From: an uncultured Elusimicrobia bacterium
GTDB lineage: Bacteria; Elusimicrobiota; Elusimicrobia; Elusimicrobiales; UBA9959
NCBI GenBank assembly: GCA_903889965.1
Contig: CAISZM010000045.1
Span: 1 to 64,000 of the forward strand
Direction: 5' to 3'
Length of the DNA: 64,000 nucleotides
Below, in pieces: positions 19,227-29,285 of the stretch. Positions within the stretch are counted from its first letter, which is position 1, and the number at the start of each line of letters is the position of its first letter. The position numbers and the translations under genes were made by a program. Under the pieces are notes generated by a model. The model did no database searches. It had not been told where the DNA came from and saw only the letters and a list, made by a program, of their open reading frames with translations.

Positions 19227-21629
19227 TTATATAACTTCGCTTAAGGCCCGGCGGAAATCATCCGCGCTCGGGAACCTGTCTTCCGGGGCCGGGGCCAGGC
19301 ATTTAGCCACTATGCCGTCCACGGCCCTGGGCAGGCCGGGCATCATGTCCGAGAGCGCTTGGTAGGAACCGCGCATCTTCTGACCGTGGAAATCCGGCCC
19401 CTGGAAAGGGAGCGCGCCGCACAGCGCTTCGTAGAGGCATACGCCGAGAGAGTAAATGTCGGATCCGATTTCGGAAGAACCAAGTTCCTGTTCCGGGGCC
19501 ATGTAGGCCGGCGAACCGACAACTTCACCTTTGGAAAGCCGGGCCATTGACTCCCTGGCGCGCCGCGCCAGGCCGAAATCCATGACCTTCACCTCTCCTT
19601 CTCCGGAAAGCATTATATTTGAAAGCTTCAGGTCGCAGTGCACTACGCTCTTTGAGTGGGCGTAGGCAAGCGCCTTCGCCACGCTGTCGAATATCGGAAG
19701 GGCCTTCTCGGGCGAAATGCGGGTCTCTTTATCCAGCACGCGGTCCAGTGTCAACCCGTCCACATATTCGAACACGAGATAAATATTATCTTCCTCTTCG
19801 AAGATCGTGTAGATCTCCACCACGTTCGGGTGGTGGAGAAGGGCCACGGTACGGGCTTCATCCAGGAAACGCTGCTTTTCAGTGTCGTTGATCTTTATTT
19901 CATCGCCCATCTTCTTGATAGCCACTTCGCGCCCCAGTGACTGATCGGTGGCCAGATACACCACGCCCATCCCGCCCTCGCCGAGCTTGCGCTCTATCTT
20001 GTATTTGCCGGTGGCCACTCCCTCGTAAAAGATCGAAGGGGAAAGCAGGTCGGGGTGGGTTTTGCGCGACGCCGCGTCAGCCGCCGCGCTGCGTGCGGAA
20101 AATATATGCGTAAGCCCCATGGCGATCAGGGTCCCTCCGGAAAGCGTGAAGAGCAGCGTTATCAGGAAGCGCTTCAGCGGGCTGCGCCTATGCCTGCCGT
20201 CGCCTTTCCCCTCCCCCAGGGGCGGCTGGGCCTCCAGATCCGGAACGCGCGATCCATACTGGGCTACGGCGTCCTGGTAACGTACAAGGTAAGCGCCGTT
20301 CAGGGCCGAGGCCTGTTTAAGATCCGCCAGCATCCGCTTGTGATCGCCCTGCTTTTCATAGGCCAGCGCGCGGTTGTACCAGGCGTCAGCGAAATTCGGG
20401 TCCAGATCTATAACGCGGCTGGCGTCCGTTTCGGCGGCCTGGGACTGGCCCTTGCTGTTAAGCGCCCAGGCGCGCATGTTCAAAGCCTCGAGCCTGGCCG
20501 GATCTTTCGCTATCACGAAACTCGTGTCCCGCACCACATCATCGTAGCGGCCCAGGAAGTTGCAGGCGTTGGCCCTTTCAAGATACGCGTCCAGATTGTC
20601 AGGATCCTTCTCTATGGCAAGGCCGGCGTAACGCACCGCGTTCTCGTAATCCCCCAGGCGGCTCTTTGTCAGCGCCGTCTTAAGATAGACTTTTGACCTG
20701 GCCTGGTCGGGGGCCGCCGGGGCCGGAGCCGCACCCGCCGGAGTGCCCGCGCCTGCGCCGCCCTCTACGGCGTCCTCGGCCTGACCGGCGTCGCCGAAAG
20801 CCCGCCGTATCTCTTCCACGGAAGCGACGGATTTGAGCGAAGACGCGCTTTTGCGGCTTTCAAGGAGCGCGGCCAGGACCCTGACGGACTCGTCCTGCGG
20901 ATCTATCTCCACAGCCTTCCGTATGTCTTCTATGGCGCCCTTCCGGTCCTCAAGCGAGGCCCGCGCAAGCGCCCTGGCCCTGTAAGCGTCCGGGTTGGCG
21001 GGATCGAGGGCTATGGCGATCGTAGAGACCTTCCTGGCCATGGAGTAATCCCCGGCCTCGTTATAGGACGCGGCCGCCGAAGCCTGCAAAGAAGGGTTAT
21101 CCGGGTAGGAAGATCTGGCGTTTTCTATGGCGGCAGCCGTCTTTGCCTTATCTCCGGAGTCGGCGGCTACGCGCACCGCCGCCAGCGCGGCTACGGGGTC
21201 GCGCTTTTCACCCCCGCCAGCTTCGGGGCCGCGGGAGGAGCCGAGAGAGGCTATGGAGGTCAGGTCAAAAGCCGCCAGCTGGGAGGCGACGCGCGAATAC
21301 TCTTCTTTCGGAACCAGGTTCTTTCCGGCGGCCCTTTCCAGGGAAGAGAGCATTTCGACTATCTTGCCGCAGTTTTTACCGCGAAAATCCTCAGTTTCGG
21401 CGGCCGTCATCCCGCTCAAAACACGGAGCAGCGCCGCGGCCGAGACCAAGGGGTTCTTAGCCGCGTTCCGGCGGAACAGGCGCACATCGTCCCCGGGGAC
21501 CTGCTGCGCTTCCTGCTGCACCTCCGCGGCGGCAGCCTGCGCCGGTTCCGGCGTCAGGGCGCGCGAGGAGTCCGGCCCGGACGCCTGCAGCAGGGAGAAC
21601 AAGAGAAAAGCTGGAAAGATCTTCCTCAT
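19227..21629 (-). CDS. TPR domain - TM - Ser/Thr protein kinase
   Basis: Signal-like N-terminus, many TPRs, TM FLITLLFTLSGGTLIAMGLTHIF, then YKIERKLGEGGMGVVYLATDQSLGREVAIKKM, HCDLKLSNIML, VMDFGLARR, YMAPEQE. Confidence 0.94.
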   Translation of the reverse strand: MRKIFPAFLLFSLLQASGPDSSRALTPEPAQAAAAEVQQEAQQVPGDDVRLFRRNAAKNPLVSAAALLRVLSGMTAAETEDFRGKNCGKIVEMLSSLERAAGKNLVPKEEYSRVASQLAAFDLTSIASLGSSRGPEAGGGEKRDPVAALAAVRVAADSGDKAKTAAAIENARSSYPDNPSLQASAAASYNEAGDYSMARKVSTIAIALDPANPDAYRARALARASLEDRKGAIEDIRKAVEIDPQDESVRVLAALLESRKSASSLKSVASVEEIRRAFGDAGQAEDAVEGGAGAGTPAGAAPAPAAPDQARSKVYLKTALTKSRLGDYENAVRYAGLAIEKDPDNLDAYLERANACNFLGRYDDVVRDTSFVIAKDPARLEALNMRAWALNSKGQSQAAETDASRVIDLDPNFADAWYNRALAYEKQGDHKRMLADLKQASALNGAYLVRYQDAVAQYGSRVPDLEAQPPLGEGKGDGRHRRSPLKRFLITLLFTLSGGTLIAMGLTHIFSARSAAADAASRKTHPDLLSPSIFYEGVATGKYKIERKLGEGGMGVVYLATDQSLGREVAIKKMGDEIKINDTEKQRFLDEARTVALLHHPNVVEIYTIFEEEDNIYLVFEYVDGLTLDRVLDKETRISPEKALPIFDSVAKALAYAHSKSVVHCDLKLSNIMLSGEGEVKVMDFGLARRARESMARLSKGEVVGSPAYMAPEQELGSSEIGSDIYSLGVCLYEALCGALPFQGPDFHGQKMRGSYQALSDMMPGLPRAVDGIVAKCLAPAPEDRFPSADDFRRALSEVI

Positions 21630-21733
21630 GACGATAAAGGCCGAAGGATACGTTTATCTGCCGACAGATAGAATAAATCCAAGGCCGGGAACTGTCAAGG
21701 CACGGAGCCCCGCGCCGCCGGAGATACGCCGGT

Positions 21734-22213
21734 CTATTTCCCGGACCCGCAGCACTTCTTGTATTTTTGCCCGGAGCCGCAGGGACAGGGGTCGTTGCGG
21801 CCCACGCGGGGCTCGCCGCGGCGGACCGTCTCCACCTTTACGATCTCGCCGCCCTGCAGCACCTCGGGATGCTTCTTCATCCACTTTTTAACTTCTTTAT
21901 CGTCGTTGATATCGACGCCGGCCACCAGCATTTTCCGGTAGATGCCGATCACCAGCGCCCGCATCTGCGGGTCTTTGGCCTGCGCCAGTATCTGCGGGGA
22001 AATACGGTTAAGTTCTTCGGCAAGCTCGTCATCGGTTTTCTCGGCGGGAGACTTCTCCCTGACCGGGGCCGCTGCCGCCTTGAGGTCCTTTGCGGCTGCA
22101 GTGCCGGGGGGTTCCGCCGCCGCGGCCCTGACCGGCGGCTTTTCCGCCGCCGGCGCGGTCTTCACGCCTTCTTCCTTACCGCCCACAATTTTCTTTAAAA
22201 AATCCCATGCCAT
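21734..22213 (-). CDS. SEC-C motif protein
   Basis: C-terminal [23 protein letters not shown]. Confidence 0.9.
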   Translation of the reverse strand: MAWDFLKKIVGGKEEGVKTAPAAEKPPVRAAAAEPPGTAAAKDLKAAAAPVREKSPAEKTDDELAEELNRISPQILAQAKDPQMRALVIGIYRKMLVAGVDINDDKEVKKWMKKHPEVLQGGEIVKVETVRRGEPRVGRNDPCPCGSGQKYKKCCGSGK

Positions 22214-22230
22214 GGTTTCATCCTCCCGGT

Positions 22231-23160
22231 TCAGGCCGCTATCTGGGCTTTATCCTTCAGGTAACAGGCCAGCGCGATGGAATGCAGTTTGGTCATTGGC
22301 GAGTCCGTGCGGGACGGCAGTATGACTGGGATATTGGAACCTGCCAGCAGCGTGGCAGACTTCATACCCGCACCGAAGAAGGAGAGGCACTTGTACACCG
22401 GGTTGCCGGAGTCCAGGTTCGGGAACAGCGCTATGTCCGTTTCTCCCGGCACCTGGGCGCCCTTTATGCCTTTTTCCGCGGCAAGTTCCTTGGAGAAGGC
22501 GATGTAAATGTCATAAGGTCCTTCTACCACGCAGTTCTTTATGGAGCCCTCCCTGTTCATCCTGACGAGAGCTTCCGCGTCCAGGGTACTGGGTATGTTG
22601 GGGTTCACCTTTTCCACGGGACAGATCACCGCCACCTTGGGCGTCTCGACGCCCATCATGCGCATCATATCCACGGCGTTGCGCAGGATCTTCGTCTTCT
22701 GGTCCAGCGTGGGGTTGATCATGATGGCGGCGTCCGTGACGGCGAACAGTTTGTGATAATTTGCCAGCTCAAAAAGCACGAGGTGGCTGAGCACGGTGCC
22801 CTCGGCCACCGCGCCGACTTCCTTGCGCAGTATGGCCTTCATGTAAAACTTGGTATCCACCAGACCTTTCACCAGGAAGTCGCCCTTTCCCGCCTTCACC
22901 AGGTCCACGGCCTTATTGCACATCTCGGCGTAGTCGCAGAGGTCTATCAGTTCGAAGATGTCCAGTTTCAAACCGACCTTGGCGGCCATGGCCTCCACCT
23001 GCGCCCTGGGCCCTATCAGCACGCCCCCGGAAATTATCCTGTTATCCACCCCCATCTTGCAGGCGGTAAGCACCTCGTCGTTATTGGCGCCGGGCACGAC
23101 GATACGGTTCGTCTTGCCGCGCACCAGGCTCAAAAGTTCCTCAAAGTTCCTGAATTTCAT
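22231..23160 (-). CDS. ptb: Phosphate butyryltransferase
   Basis: [57 protein letters not shown]; ends ...[15 protein letters not shown]; adjacent to buk. Confidence 0.92.
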   Translation of the reverse strand: MKFRNFEELLSLVRGKTNRIVVPGANNDEVLTACKMGVDNRIISGGVLIGPRAQVEAMAAKVGLKLDIFELIDLCDYAEMCNKAVDLVKAGKGDFLVKGLVDTKFYMKAILRKEVGAVAEGTVLSHLVLFELANYHKLFAVTDAAIMINPTLDQKTKILRNAVDMMRMMGVETPKVAVICPVEKVNPNIPSTLDAEALVRMNREGSIKNCVVEGPYDIYIAFSKELAAEKGIKGAQVPGETDIALFPNLDSGNPVYKCLSFFGAGMKSATLLAGSNIPVILPSRTDSPMTKLHSIALACYLKDKAQIAA

Positions 23161-23194
23161 GTTTTTCCTCCGGAGTAGTATGATTTTAAGCAAA

Positions 23195-24313
23195 TCAATA
23201 GTTCTTTATCTGCCCGGGATGGGCCAGCGCTATCTCGGCGGCCGCGCGCAGCGCTGTCATTTCATCCCCCCCCGGGTAGGAAAGGGTCTGCGCTATCCAG
23301 CCCACGCGCCTTTTCACCTCGGATATGATTATTTTGTCGTAGGCCAGGCCGCCGGTGAATACTATGGCGTCCACTTTGCCCTCCAGCACCGCGGCCATGG
23401 CGCCGATCTCCTTCGAGATCTGGTACGCCATAGCATGCACGGCCTCTTTAGCCTGCTCCCGGGATATCCTGGACGGATCCAGGCCTGAATTGGGCTTAAC
23501 CTCGCCGGTGAGTATGTATTTCTCCAGGGCTATGCAGTCCGAGGTTCCAGTATAGGCGATCAGCCCGCCCAGGCCCTTGACCTTAAGCTTCATATCGGCC
23601 TGCGTATACTTGCCGCTGAAACACATCTTTACCAGTCCTCCGGCCGGCACGCCTCCGGAGCGCTGCGGCGTGAAAGGCCCGTCCCCGTCCAGCGCGTTAT
23701 TAACATCCACCACCCTGCCGCCGCGGTGGGCCCCGACGGATATGCCGCCGCCGCCGTGCATCACGATCAGGCGGCAGTCCTCATAGGGCTTGCCCAGCTG
23801 CCGCGCCGCGTGGCGGCCGACGCGCTTCTGGTTAAGGGCGTGGAAGATGGAAATACGCGGGTTTTCCGGCATACCAGAATATCTGGCTAAAGGGTCCAAT
23901 TCGTCCACCACCACCGGGTCGGCTATAAAAGCTTTCACGCCGTGTATCCCGGCGATGTCCCTGGCTATCAGACCGCCAAGGTTCGAGGAGTGGTCTCCCA
24001 TCAGCCCGCCGCGCAGGTCCGCCAGCAGCTGGCCGCTTACCTCGTAAACCCCGCCCTCTATGGGCTTTACCACGCCGCCGCGTCCTATAACGGCGTGTAT
24101 CTCGCTTGTGTCCACGTTATGTTCTTTGAGCGCCGCCAGCGCCATGCTCCGGCGCAGGTCGAACTGGGCGGTTATCTTTTTGCGCTCGTACGGTTTCATG
24201 TCTTCCGGGCTGTAGCGCACCGTTTTGTGGAACACCTCGGTTTCTCCGCGGAAATAGCTGACTTCGTCCGAAGTGGAGCCGGGATTGATGACGAGTATAT
24301 TGTATTCGGACAT
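23195..24313 (-). CDS. buk: Butyrate kinase
   Basis: ILVINPGSTSDEVSYFRGETEVF; VIGRGGVVKPIEGGVYEVSG; MHGGGGISVGAHRGGRVVDVNNALDGDGPFTPQRSGGVP; FTGGLAYD. Confidence 0.96.
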   Translation of the reverse strand: MSEYNILVINPGSTSDEVSYFRGETEVFHKTVRYSPEDMKPYERKKITAQFDLRRSMALAALKEHNVDTSEIHAVIGRGGVVKPIEGGVYEVSGQLLADLRGGLMGDHSSNLGGLIARDIAGIHGVKAFIADPVVVDELDPLARYSGMPENPRISIFHALNQKRVGRHAARQLGKPYEDCRLIVMHGGGGISVGAHRGGRVVDVNNALDGDGPFTPQRSGGVPAGGLVKMCFSGKYTQADMKLKVKGLGGLIAYTGTSDCIALEKYILTGEVKPNSGLDPSRISREQAKEAVHAMAYQISKEIGAMAAVLEGKVDAIVFTGGLAYDKIIISEVKRRVGWIAQTLSYPGGDEMTALRAAAEIALAHPGQIKNY

Positions 24314-24321
24314 ATTTTCCC

Positions 24322-25482
24322 CTACTTAAAGGTCAGTTGGTACAGGTACGGCGCGTTCTTTTTTTCGAGGGTCAGGAATATGCGCCCGCCGCCCGCGGAG
24401 GCGAAGCCGGGCTGTTCCTTGGCCCCGTAGCAGTAGTCTTCTTTGCGGCAGGAGAACAGCGGCACCCCCCCGCTCCACGGGCCCCACGGATAAGGCGCAC
24501 GACGCGCCGTCACTGAACCGGACTCCGGGTCGAAATAGACGGCCAGGTAGGACTTGAGAAATTCATTGTAGGACACCGAGAACTCATCCGGCATTTTTTC
24601 CATGACCGGCGCGGATTCGGCGCAGTCCCCGCTCCAGGTCCCAGAGGCGGTTTCAACGCTGTAATAGGAATACTTCTCGAGCGACGCCGCGTCCTCCGGC
24701 CTGACGCGCGCCAGGGCCGCGGCGTGCTCGCCGGGGGCCGTCGTCAGGCGGCCGTAAACATAAACCCAGCCGTCCCCGTCCTGCAGCACGGCGGAACCGA
24801 AAGCAGGCTCTATATCGTTCCAGAACGAGTAGTGTTCGCCGTGACGGGCTTTCTGGTAGGGACCGCGGGGATCGTCGGACCAGGCCAAACCCTGGCCTAC
24901 GCGGAAATAATCGTAAGTATCGGGGCCATAGTTGTTCATTATGGAGAAGAACACGTAATACCTGCCCCCGGAGGAGAAGCCGGAGCGCGGCCAGAATTTC
25001 CTGGCCTGGCTGTACTCCTTCATATCGCCGGAAAGAAGCGGCAGCGGCCATTTGTTTTCGTCCGAAACGTAGGACAAAGAACCGGACCCGGCAGGCGCGG
25101 CGCTGCTGACGGACAGAGCCGCTGCGCCGTCCACCACTCCCCATACCGCGGATTGGCCGTCCGCTTTCCTCTCTCCGGTCCAGATATTATTCAAGAACCA
25201 CAAGGTGCGCCCGTCGGACAGGGGCAGGGAATAATTGCCTCCCTGGCCCACCACTGCGCCCGTGGAGGCGGCTTGCGAGAGGAGCGGGGTGCCGCTGGAA
25301 ACCTCGAAAGCGGGGAAAACCGTCTTCTGCTGGGCCATGGCCGGCAGGGCGCAGAGAAAAAGGAGAATCGCCGCGGCATTCGCCGGGGCGGCCGTTCTCC
25401 GGCCGCTTGCCGAAGTTAAGGAGCTTTGTTCAGGCGTGAATTTATCGTCGTACTTTTCAATTTTCATGATGTTCCGTGACAC
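24322..25482 (-). CDS. Secreted beta-propeller-like protein (DUF4185/GH43-like fold possible)
   Basis: Hydrophobic leader AAAILLFLCALPAMAQQ; ALSDGRTLWFLNNIW, WSGDCAESAPVMEKMPDEFSVSYNEFLKSYLAVYFDPESGSVTARRAPYPWGPWS repeats typical of glycosidase-like propellers. Confidence 0.6.
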   Translation of the reverse strand: MSRNIMKIEKYDDKFTPEQSSLTSASGRRTAAPANAAAILLFLCALPAMAQQKTVFPAFEVSSGTPLLSQAASTGAVVGQGGNYSLPLSDGRTLWFLNNIWTGERKADGQSAVWGVVDGAAALSVSSAAPAGSGSLSYVSDENKWPLPLLSGDMKEYSQARKFWPRSGFSSGGRYYVFFSIMNNYGPDTYDYFRVGQGLAWSDDPRGPYQKARHGEHYSFWNDIEPAFGSAVLQDGDGWVYVYGRLTTAPGEHAAALARVRPEDAASLEKYSYYSVETASGTWSGDCAESAPVMEKMPDEFSVSYNEFLKSYLAVYFDPESGSVTARRAPYPWGPWSGGVPLFSCRKEDYCYGAKEQPGFASAGGGRIFLTLEKKNAPYLYQLTFK

Positions 25483-25603
25483 CTTCTGTATGCCGAAAAG
25501 CGGACATGGTGCGGCTTTAATTAAAATTATAATATAATAGAAACCGTACCGTATGCAATAAACGCTTTGGCGCGGGGTATTTCAGTTCGTTCCGGCGCGG
25601 GTC

Positions 25604-28600
25604 ATGACCATGTTCAAAAGAGCGAAGATCATTGGAGCGGCCGCCGCCTGGATGCTGGCGGCGGCTATCCCGGTTCGCGCGGCGCTTCTGAACCCGGTGG
25701 TCACCGCTACAAGCACCGGCAGCGTCAACGTCAGCTGGACACCGGGAACCTCCCCGTACATAGCTGTCATCTCCGCTTCCGCCTCTTTTATCCCGGCGAT
25801 CTCGAGCGGCTCCGCGGCGGCGAACGGCGCGAATTACGCCTCCCTTAACCCCGACACGACTTACTACCTCAAGGTTAAATCTTCGGCCGACCCCGACTCC
25901 CAGTACTCGCAAACCTCCACCGCCACCTGGGCGGCGGCGCCCTCCGGGACATATTTCATCTCCTCCTACTTCACCGCGGAATCATCCGCCACCGCCGGCG
26001 CGCAGATAGGCTGGTCGGTCAACAACAATCCGGAATGGACGGACTACGACCTCGATTACGCCCTCAATTCCTCCTTCACCGGAGCGGCATCTTCCCCCAA
26101 GGGCTACCCCCCGGTAATACTCGGCGGGCTCAACGCCAATACCACTTATTATTGCCACGTCAGGGCCCGCGCCATGAACGGTACGCCCACGGCCTACGCT
26201 CCCGCCATTTCCACTGCGACGCTGGCCCTGAAACTTTCAGGCCTCTCCGACGCAGTATACGAAACCAGCGCCACCGTGACCTGGACGCCGGTTTCGAGCG
26301 CCGTACAGGCGCTCAACTCCGAAGGCTACCGTCTGCTGCTCTCGACCTCGCCGCTTCTTACGCCGCTTACACAGGATGCCTCCGCGCCGTCGGCGGCCGC
26401 CTCTTCTTTCGCCCTGGCCCCGCTCACCCGCAACACTACATATTATTACCGGGCCGGAGCTCTGAACTGGAACGCGGTCCCGAACCTGGGGAACATCAGG
26501 TCTTTCACCACCCTTGCCTCCAAGCCGGAGGATCTGTCAAAAATATCCTTCAGCGACGGCGCGGGGACTCTCGGCTGGACCGCCCTGCCGGCGGGCCCGG
26601 CCAGCGCTTCCGCGCTGGGCTACAGGCTTGAAGCCTCCACGGCGGGCTTCAGCGGCGGTGTTATACTTTCCTCCACGGTATATGGCGTTGCCTTAAGCAC
26701 GCTTACCATCCCCACGCTGGAAGCCAACACCACCTACTATTTCAGAGCCGCCTCCCTGAACAGCGCCTATATCCCGAATTACACCGCCCAGCTCTCCTCC
26801 GTAACGCTCGCGCTGCCGCTCTCTTCCGACCTGGTCTACCTTGACGCCGCCCAGCAGGGCATAACGGTCTATTTTACGCCGATGCAGGCCGCGCCGCAGG
26901 CCTTCGCCTGCGAGGGATACCGCTTTGAAGTTTCGACGGCGCCTTTCGACGAAACCGGCGCCGTCATATCTTCGACCACGTACCAGAGCCAGCTTGGCGA
27001 ACTTACGATAAACGGCCTGAAGCCCAATAAAGATTATTACGCCCGTATAGCCACGCTGAACTGGGAGCGCACGCCGAATTACACCGCGCTGCCGGCGGCC
27101 AGAACGGGCCTGCCGGGCGCCCTTACGGACGCGGCGCTCCAGGCCGTGTGGCAGTCGAGCGCGGCCATAAGCTTCACGCCGAACCCGGCTACGGACGGCT
27201 ACGTCGCCGAAGCCTCAACATACCAGTATTTCAACACGGTGGCGGCCAGTTCCTCCACCTCCGATCCGCTTGCCGCGGGGCTGGTGATAACCGGGCTGAA
27301 CCGGAACACCGTGTATTATTACCGCGCCGGGGCGCTGTTTAACGGAACCACCGTTTATGCCGGCACCTACCCCGACGAACGCTCCACGCTGCCGCTGACG
27401 CTCTCCGGGCTGCAGACATCCGCGGTCTATAACTCCAGCGTCACCGTCTCCTGGACCCCGCTGGCCTCCTCGCCGCAGAACATGACGGCCGAGAAGTACG
27501 TGCTTGAAGCCGCGACCAGCACCGCCTTCAGCCCGGTGCTCTTTTCCTCGTACACCCAAACGATATCTTCCGACCGCCTGGCGCTCACGGGCCTCTCCCC
27601 AAACACCAGTTATTATTTCCGGGCCGGGACGATGAACTGGGAGGATAGAGCGAGTTACTCTTACACCCCCGCGACCTCTACCATGGCGAACCTGCCCCTG
27701 GAGCAGGCGCAGACAGGACTTACGCCGTTCACCATGACCATCAACTGGCTGCCCAATTATAATCCTCCGGACACTCTTTACAGCGTGCGCCTGTCCCCGG
27801 CCTACGATTTTACTTCGGACGTAAGGTCCTCGGCCACCGTTAACGCCTACGCCGCGTTCACGGGACTGGCGCCCAACACGACCTATTACGCCGAGGTCAC
27901 GGCCTACAACCGCCTGAACCGCCCGTCCGCCGCCGTGCCGTTTCCGCCCCTGGCCACGGGCGCCTATGACCCGGACTTTGCCGCTTACGGAGGATCCGAC
28001 GTGGGCATCAGTTCCCTTACGATAAGATGGGGGGCCGGAACCCCGGTCCCCAACCCTGCGGGCACTTTTTACCTGGCCCAGATCTCTTCAAGCCCCGCCT
28101 TTGGCGAACCGCTTTTGTCTTCGTCAACCACCGGCCTTAACGCCTCCTTCGGAGCGCTGGCCTCCGATACCAGCTATTACCTGCGCGTTTCCGCGCTCAA
28201 CCTGACCGGAGTGGCCACCGACCCGGTTTCGCTCGGCACGGCCCTCACCCTTCCCGCTACCGCCTTCATACTAACGCAGGAACAGACCTTCTCCGACATT
28301 ATGACGGACGGCTTCACCGTGCACTGGGCCGCGAACGGCAATTCCACGCACACGATATATAATGTCGGGATCTCAACTTACAACACGGCCGTCTCAGGCG
28401 CCGCCAATCTCGGGGCCTGGAAACTGTCCAGTTCGGCGAGCGTCCAGGGGCTTGCCTGCACTTTCAAAGACCTCTCCACAGGCGCCACTTACTGGGCCTA
28501 TGTTGAGTCCCAGGGCCAGACCGGGATAAAGGCCTACCCGGTGTTTACGGACACCGTAGCCACGCTGCGTTCCGCCAACGCGGGCACGCCGGTATCTACG

Positions 28601-29272
28601 GACACGACCATATCCCTCCTGACGTCATACGGCCTGATGTCCGTGTTCATACCGGCCGGGGCACTGGGCGGTTACACGCAGATAAGCATACACCCCGGAT
28701 CCTCTTTCATGCCTCCGGCTTCGGCCGTCTCCGGCCTTATACCCACCGGAATAGGCCTTGTGGTAGACCACTTCCCCCCCGTACTGGTCATCAATCCGGT
28801 GATCATAACCGTACCTTACAGGCTCTCGGACCTGCCGGCCGGAACGGACAGGACAAGGCTTATACTGGCGCTTTACGACGAAGCCAATGCCGTATGGGTG
28901 CCGCTGCCGTCCACTTCCGACACGGCCAATAACAGGGTCACGGGGCAGACCTGGCACCTGTCCACTTTCCAGATAATGCAGACGCTGCCCGAAACCGGGT
29001 TCTCCGACATAAAGATATATCCGAACCCCTATATGCCCAACTCCGTTTCCGGAGTAATGAGTTTCGCCAACATGCCGCCTTACGCAAGGGTGAAGATATA
29101 CACCTTCCTGGGAGAGCTGGTGCGGGAAGTAAAGGCCGACGTCAACGGCATGGCGCACTGGGACGGCCTCAACAAGGACGGACGCAAGGCGGCCAGCGGG
29201 GTGTACATAGCTTTCATACAGACCAAAGACGGGAAGTCGTCGAAGAGTTTGAAGATAGCGGTGGAAAGATAG
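25604..29272 (+). CDS. Large secreted fibronectin type III-repeat protein with C-terminal FlgD/T9SS-like sorting domain
   Basis: Recurring LxPNTTYYYRAGALNW-type Fn3 strands across >900 aa; C-terminus IYPNPYMPNSVSG...VKIYTFLGELVREVKADVNGMAHWDGLNKDGRKAASGVYIAFIQTKDGKSSKSLKIAVER. Confidence 0.88.
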   Translation: MTMFKRAKIIGAAAAWMLAAAIPVRAALLNPVVTATSTGSVNVSWTPGTSPYIAVISASASFIPAISSGSAAANGANYASLNPDTTYYLKVKSSADPDSQYSQTSTATWAAAPSGTYFISSYFTAESSATAGAQIGWSVNNNPEWTDYDLDYALNSSFTGAASSPKGYPPVILGGLNANTTYYCHVRARAMNGTPTAYAPAISTATLALKLSGLSDAVYETSATVTWTPVSSAVQALNSEGYRLLLSTSPLLTPLTQDASAPSAAASSFALAPLTRNTTYYYRAGALNWNAVPNLGNIRSFTTLASKPEDLSKISFSDGAGTLGWTALPAGPASASALGYRLEASTAGFSGGVILSSTVYGVALSTLTIPTLEANTTYYFRAASLNSAYIPNYTAQLSSVTLALPLSSDLVYLDAAQQGITVYFTPMQAAPQAFACEGYRFEVSTAPFDETGAVISSTTYQSQLGELTINGLKPNKDYYARIATLNWERTPNYTALPAARTGLPGALTDAALQAVWQSSAAISFTPNPATDGYVAEASTYQYFNTVAASSSTSDPLAAGLVITGLNRNTVYYYRAGALFNGTTVYAGTYPDERSTLPLTLSGLQTSAVYNSSVTVSWTPLASSPQNMTAEKYVLEAATSTAFSPVLFSSYTQTISSDRLALTGLSPNTSYYFRAGTMNWEDRASYSYTPATSTMANLPLEQAQTGLTPFTMTINWLPNYNPPDTLYSVRLSPAYDFTSDVRSSATVNAYAAFTGLAPNTTYYAEVTAYNRLNRPSAAVPFPPLATGAYDPDFAAYGGSDVGISSLTIRWGAGTPVPNPAGTFYLAQISSSPAFGEPLLSSSTTGLNASFGALASDTSYYLRVSALNLTGVATDPVSLGTALTLPATAFILTQEQTFSDIMTDGFTVHWAANGNSTHTIYNVGISTYNTAVSGAANLGAWKLSSSASVQGLACTFKDLSTGATYWAYVESQGQTGIKAYPVFTDTVATLRSANAGTPVSTDTTISLLTSYGLMSVFIPAGALGGYTQISIHPGSSFMPPASAVSGLIPTGIGLVVDHFPPVLVINPVIITVPYRLSDLPAGTDRTRLILALYDEANAVWVPLPSTSDTANNRVTGQTWHLSTFQIMQTLPETGFSDIKIYPNPYMPNSVSGVMSFANMPPYARVKIYTFLGELVREVKADVNGMAHWDGLNKDGRKAASGVYIAFIQTKDGKSSKSLKIAVER

Positions 29273-29285
29273 CGTCGGGAGTATT

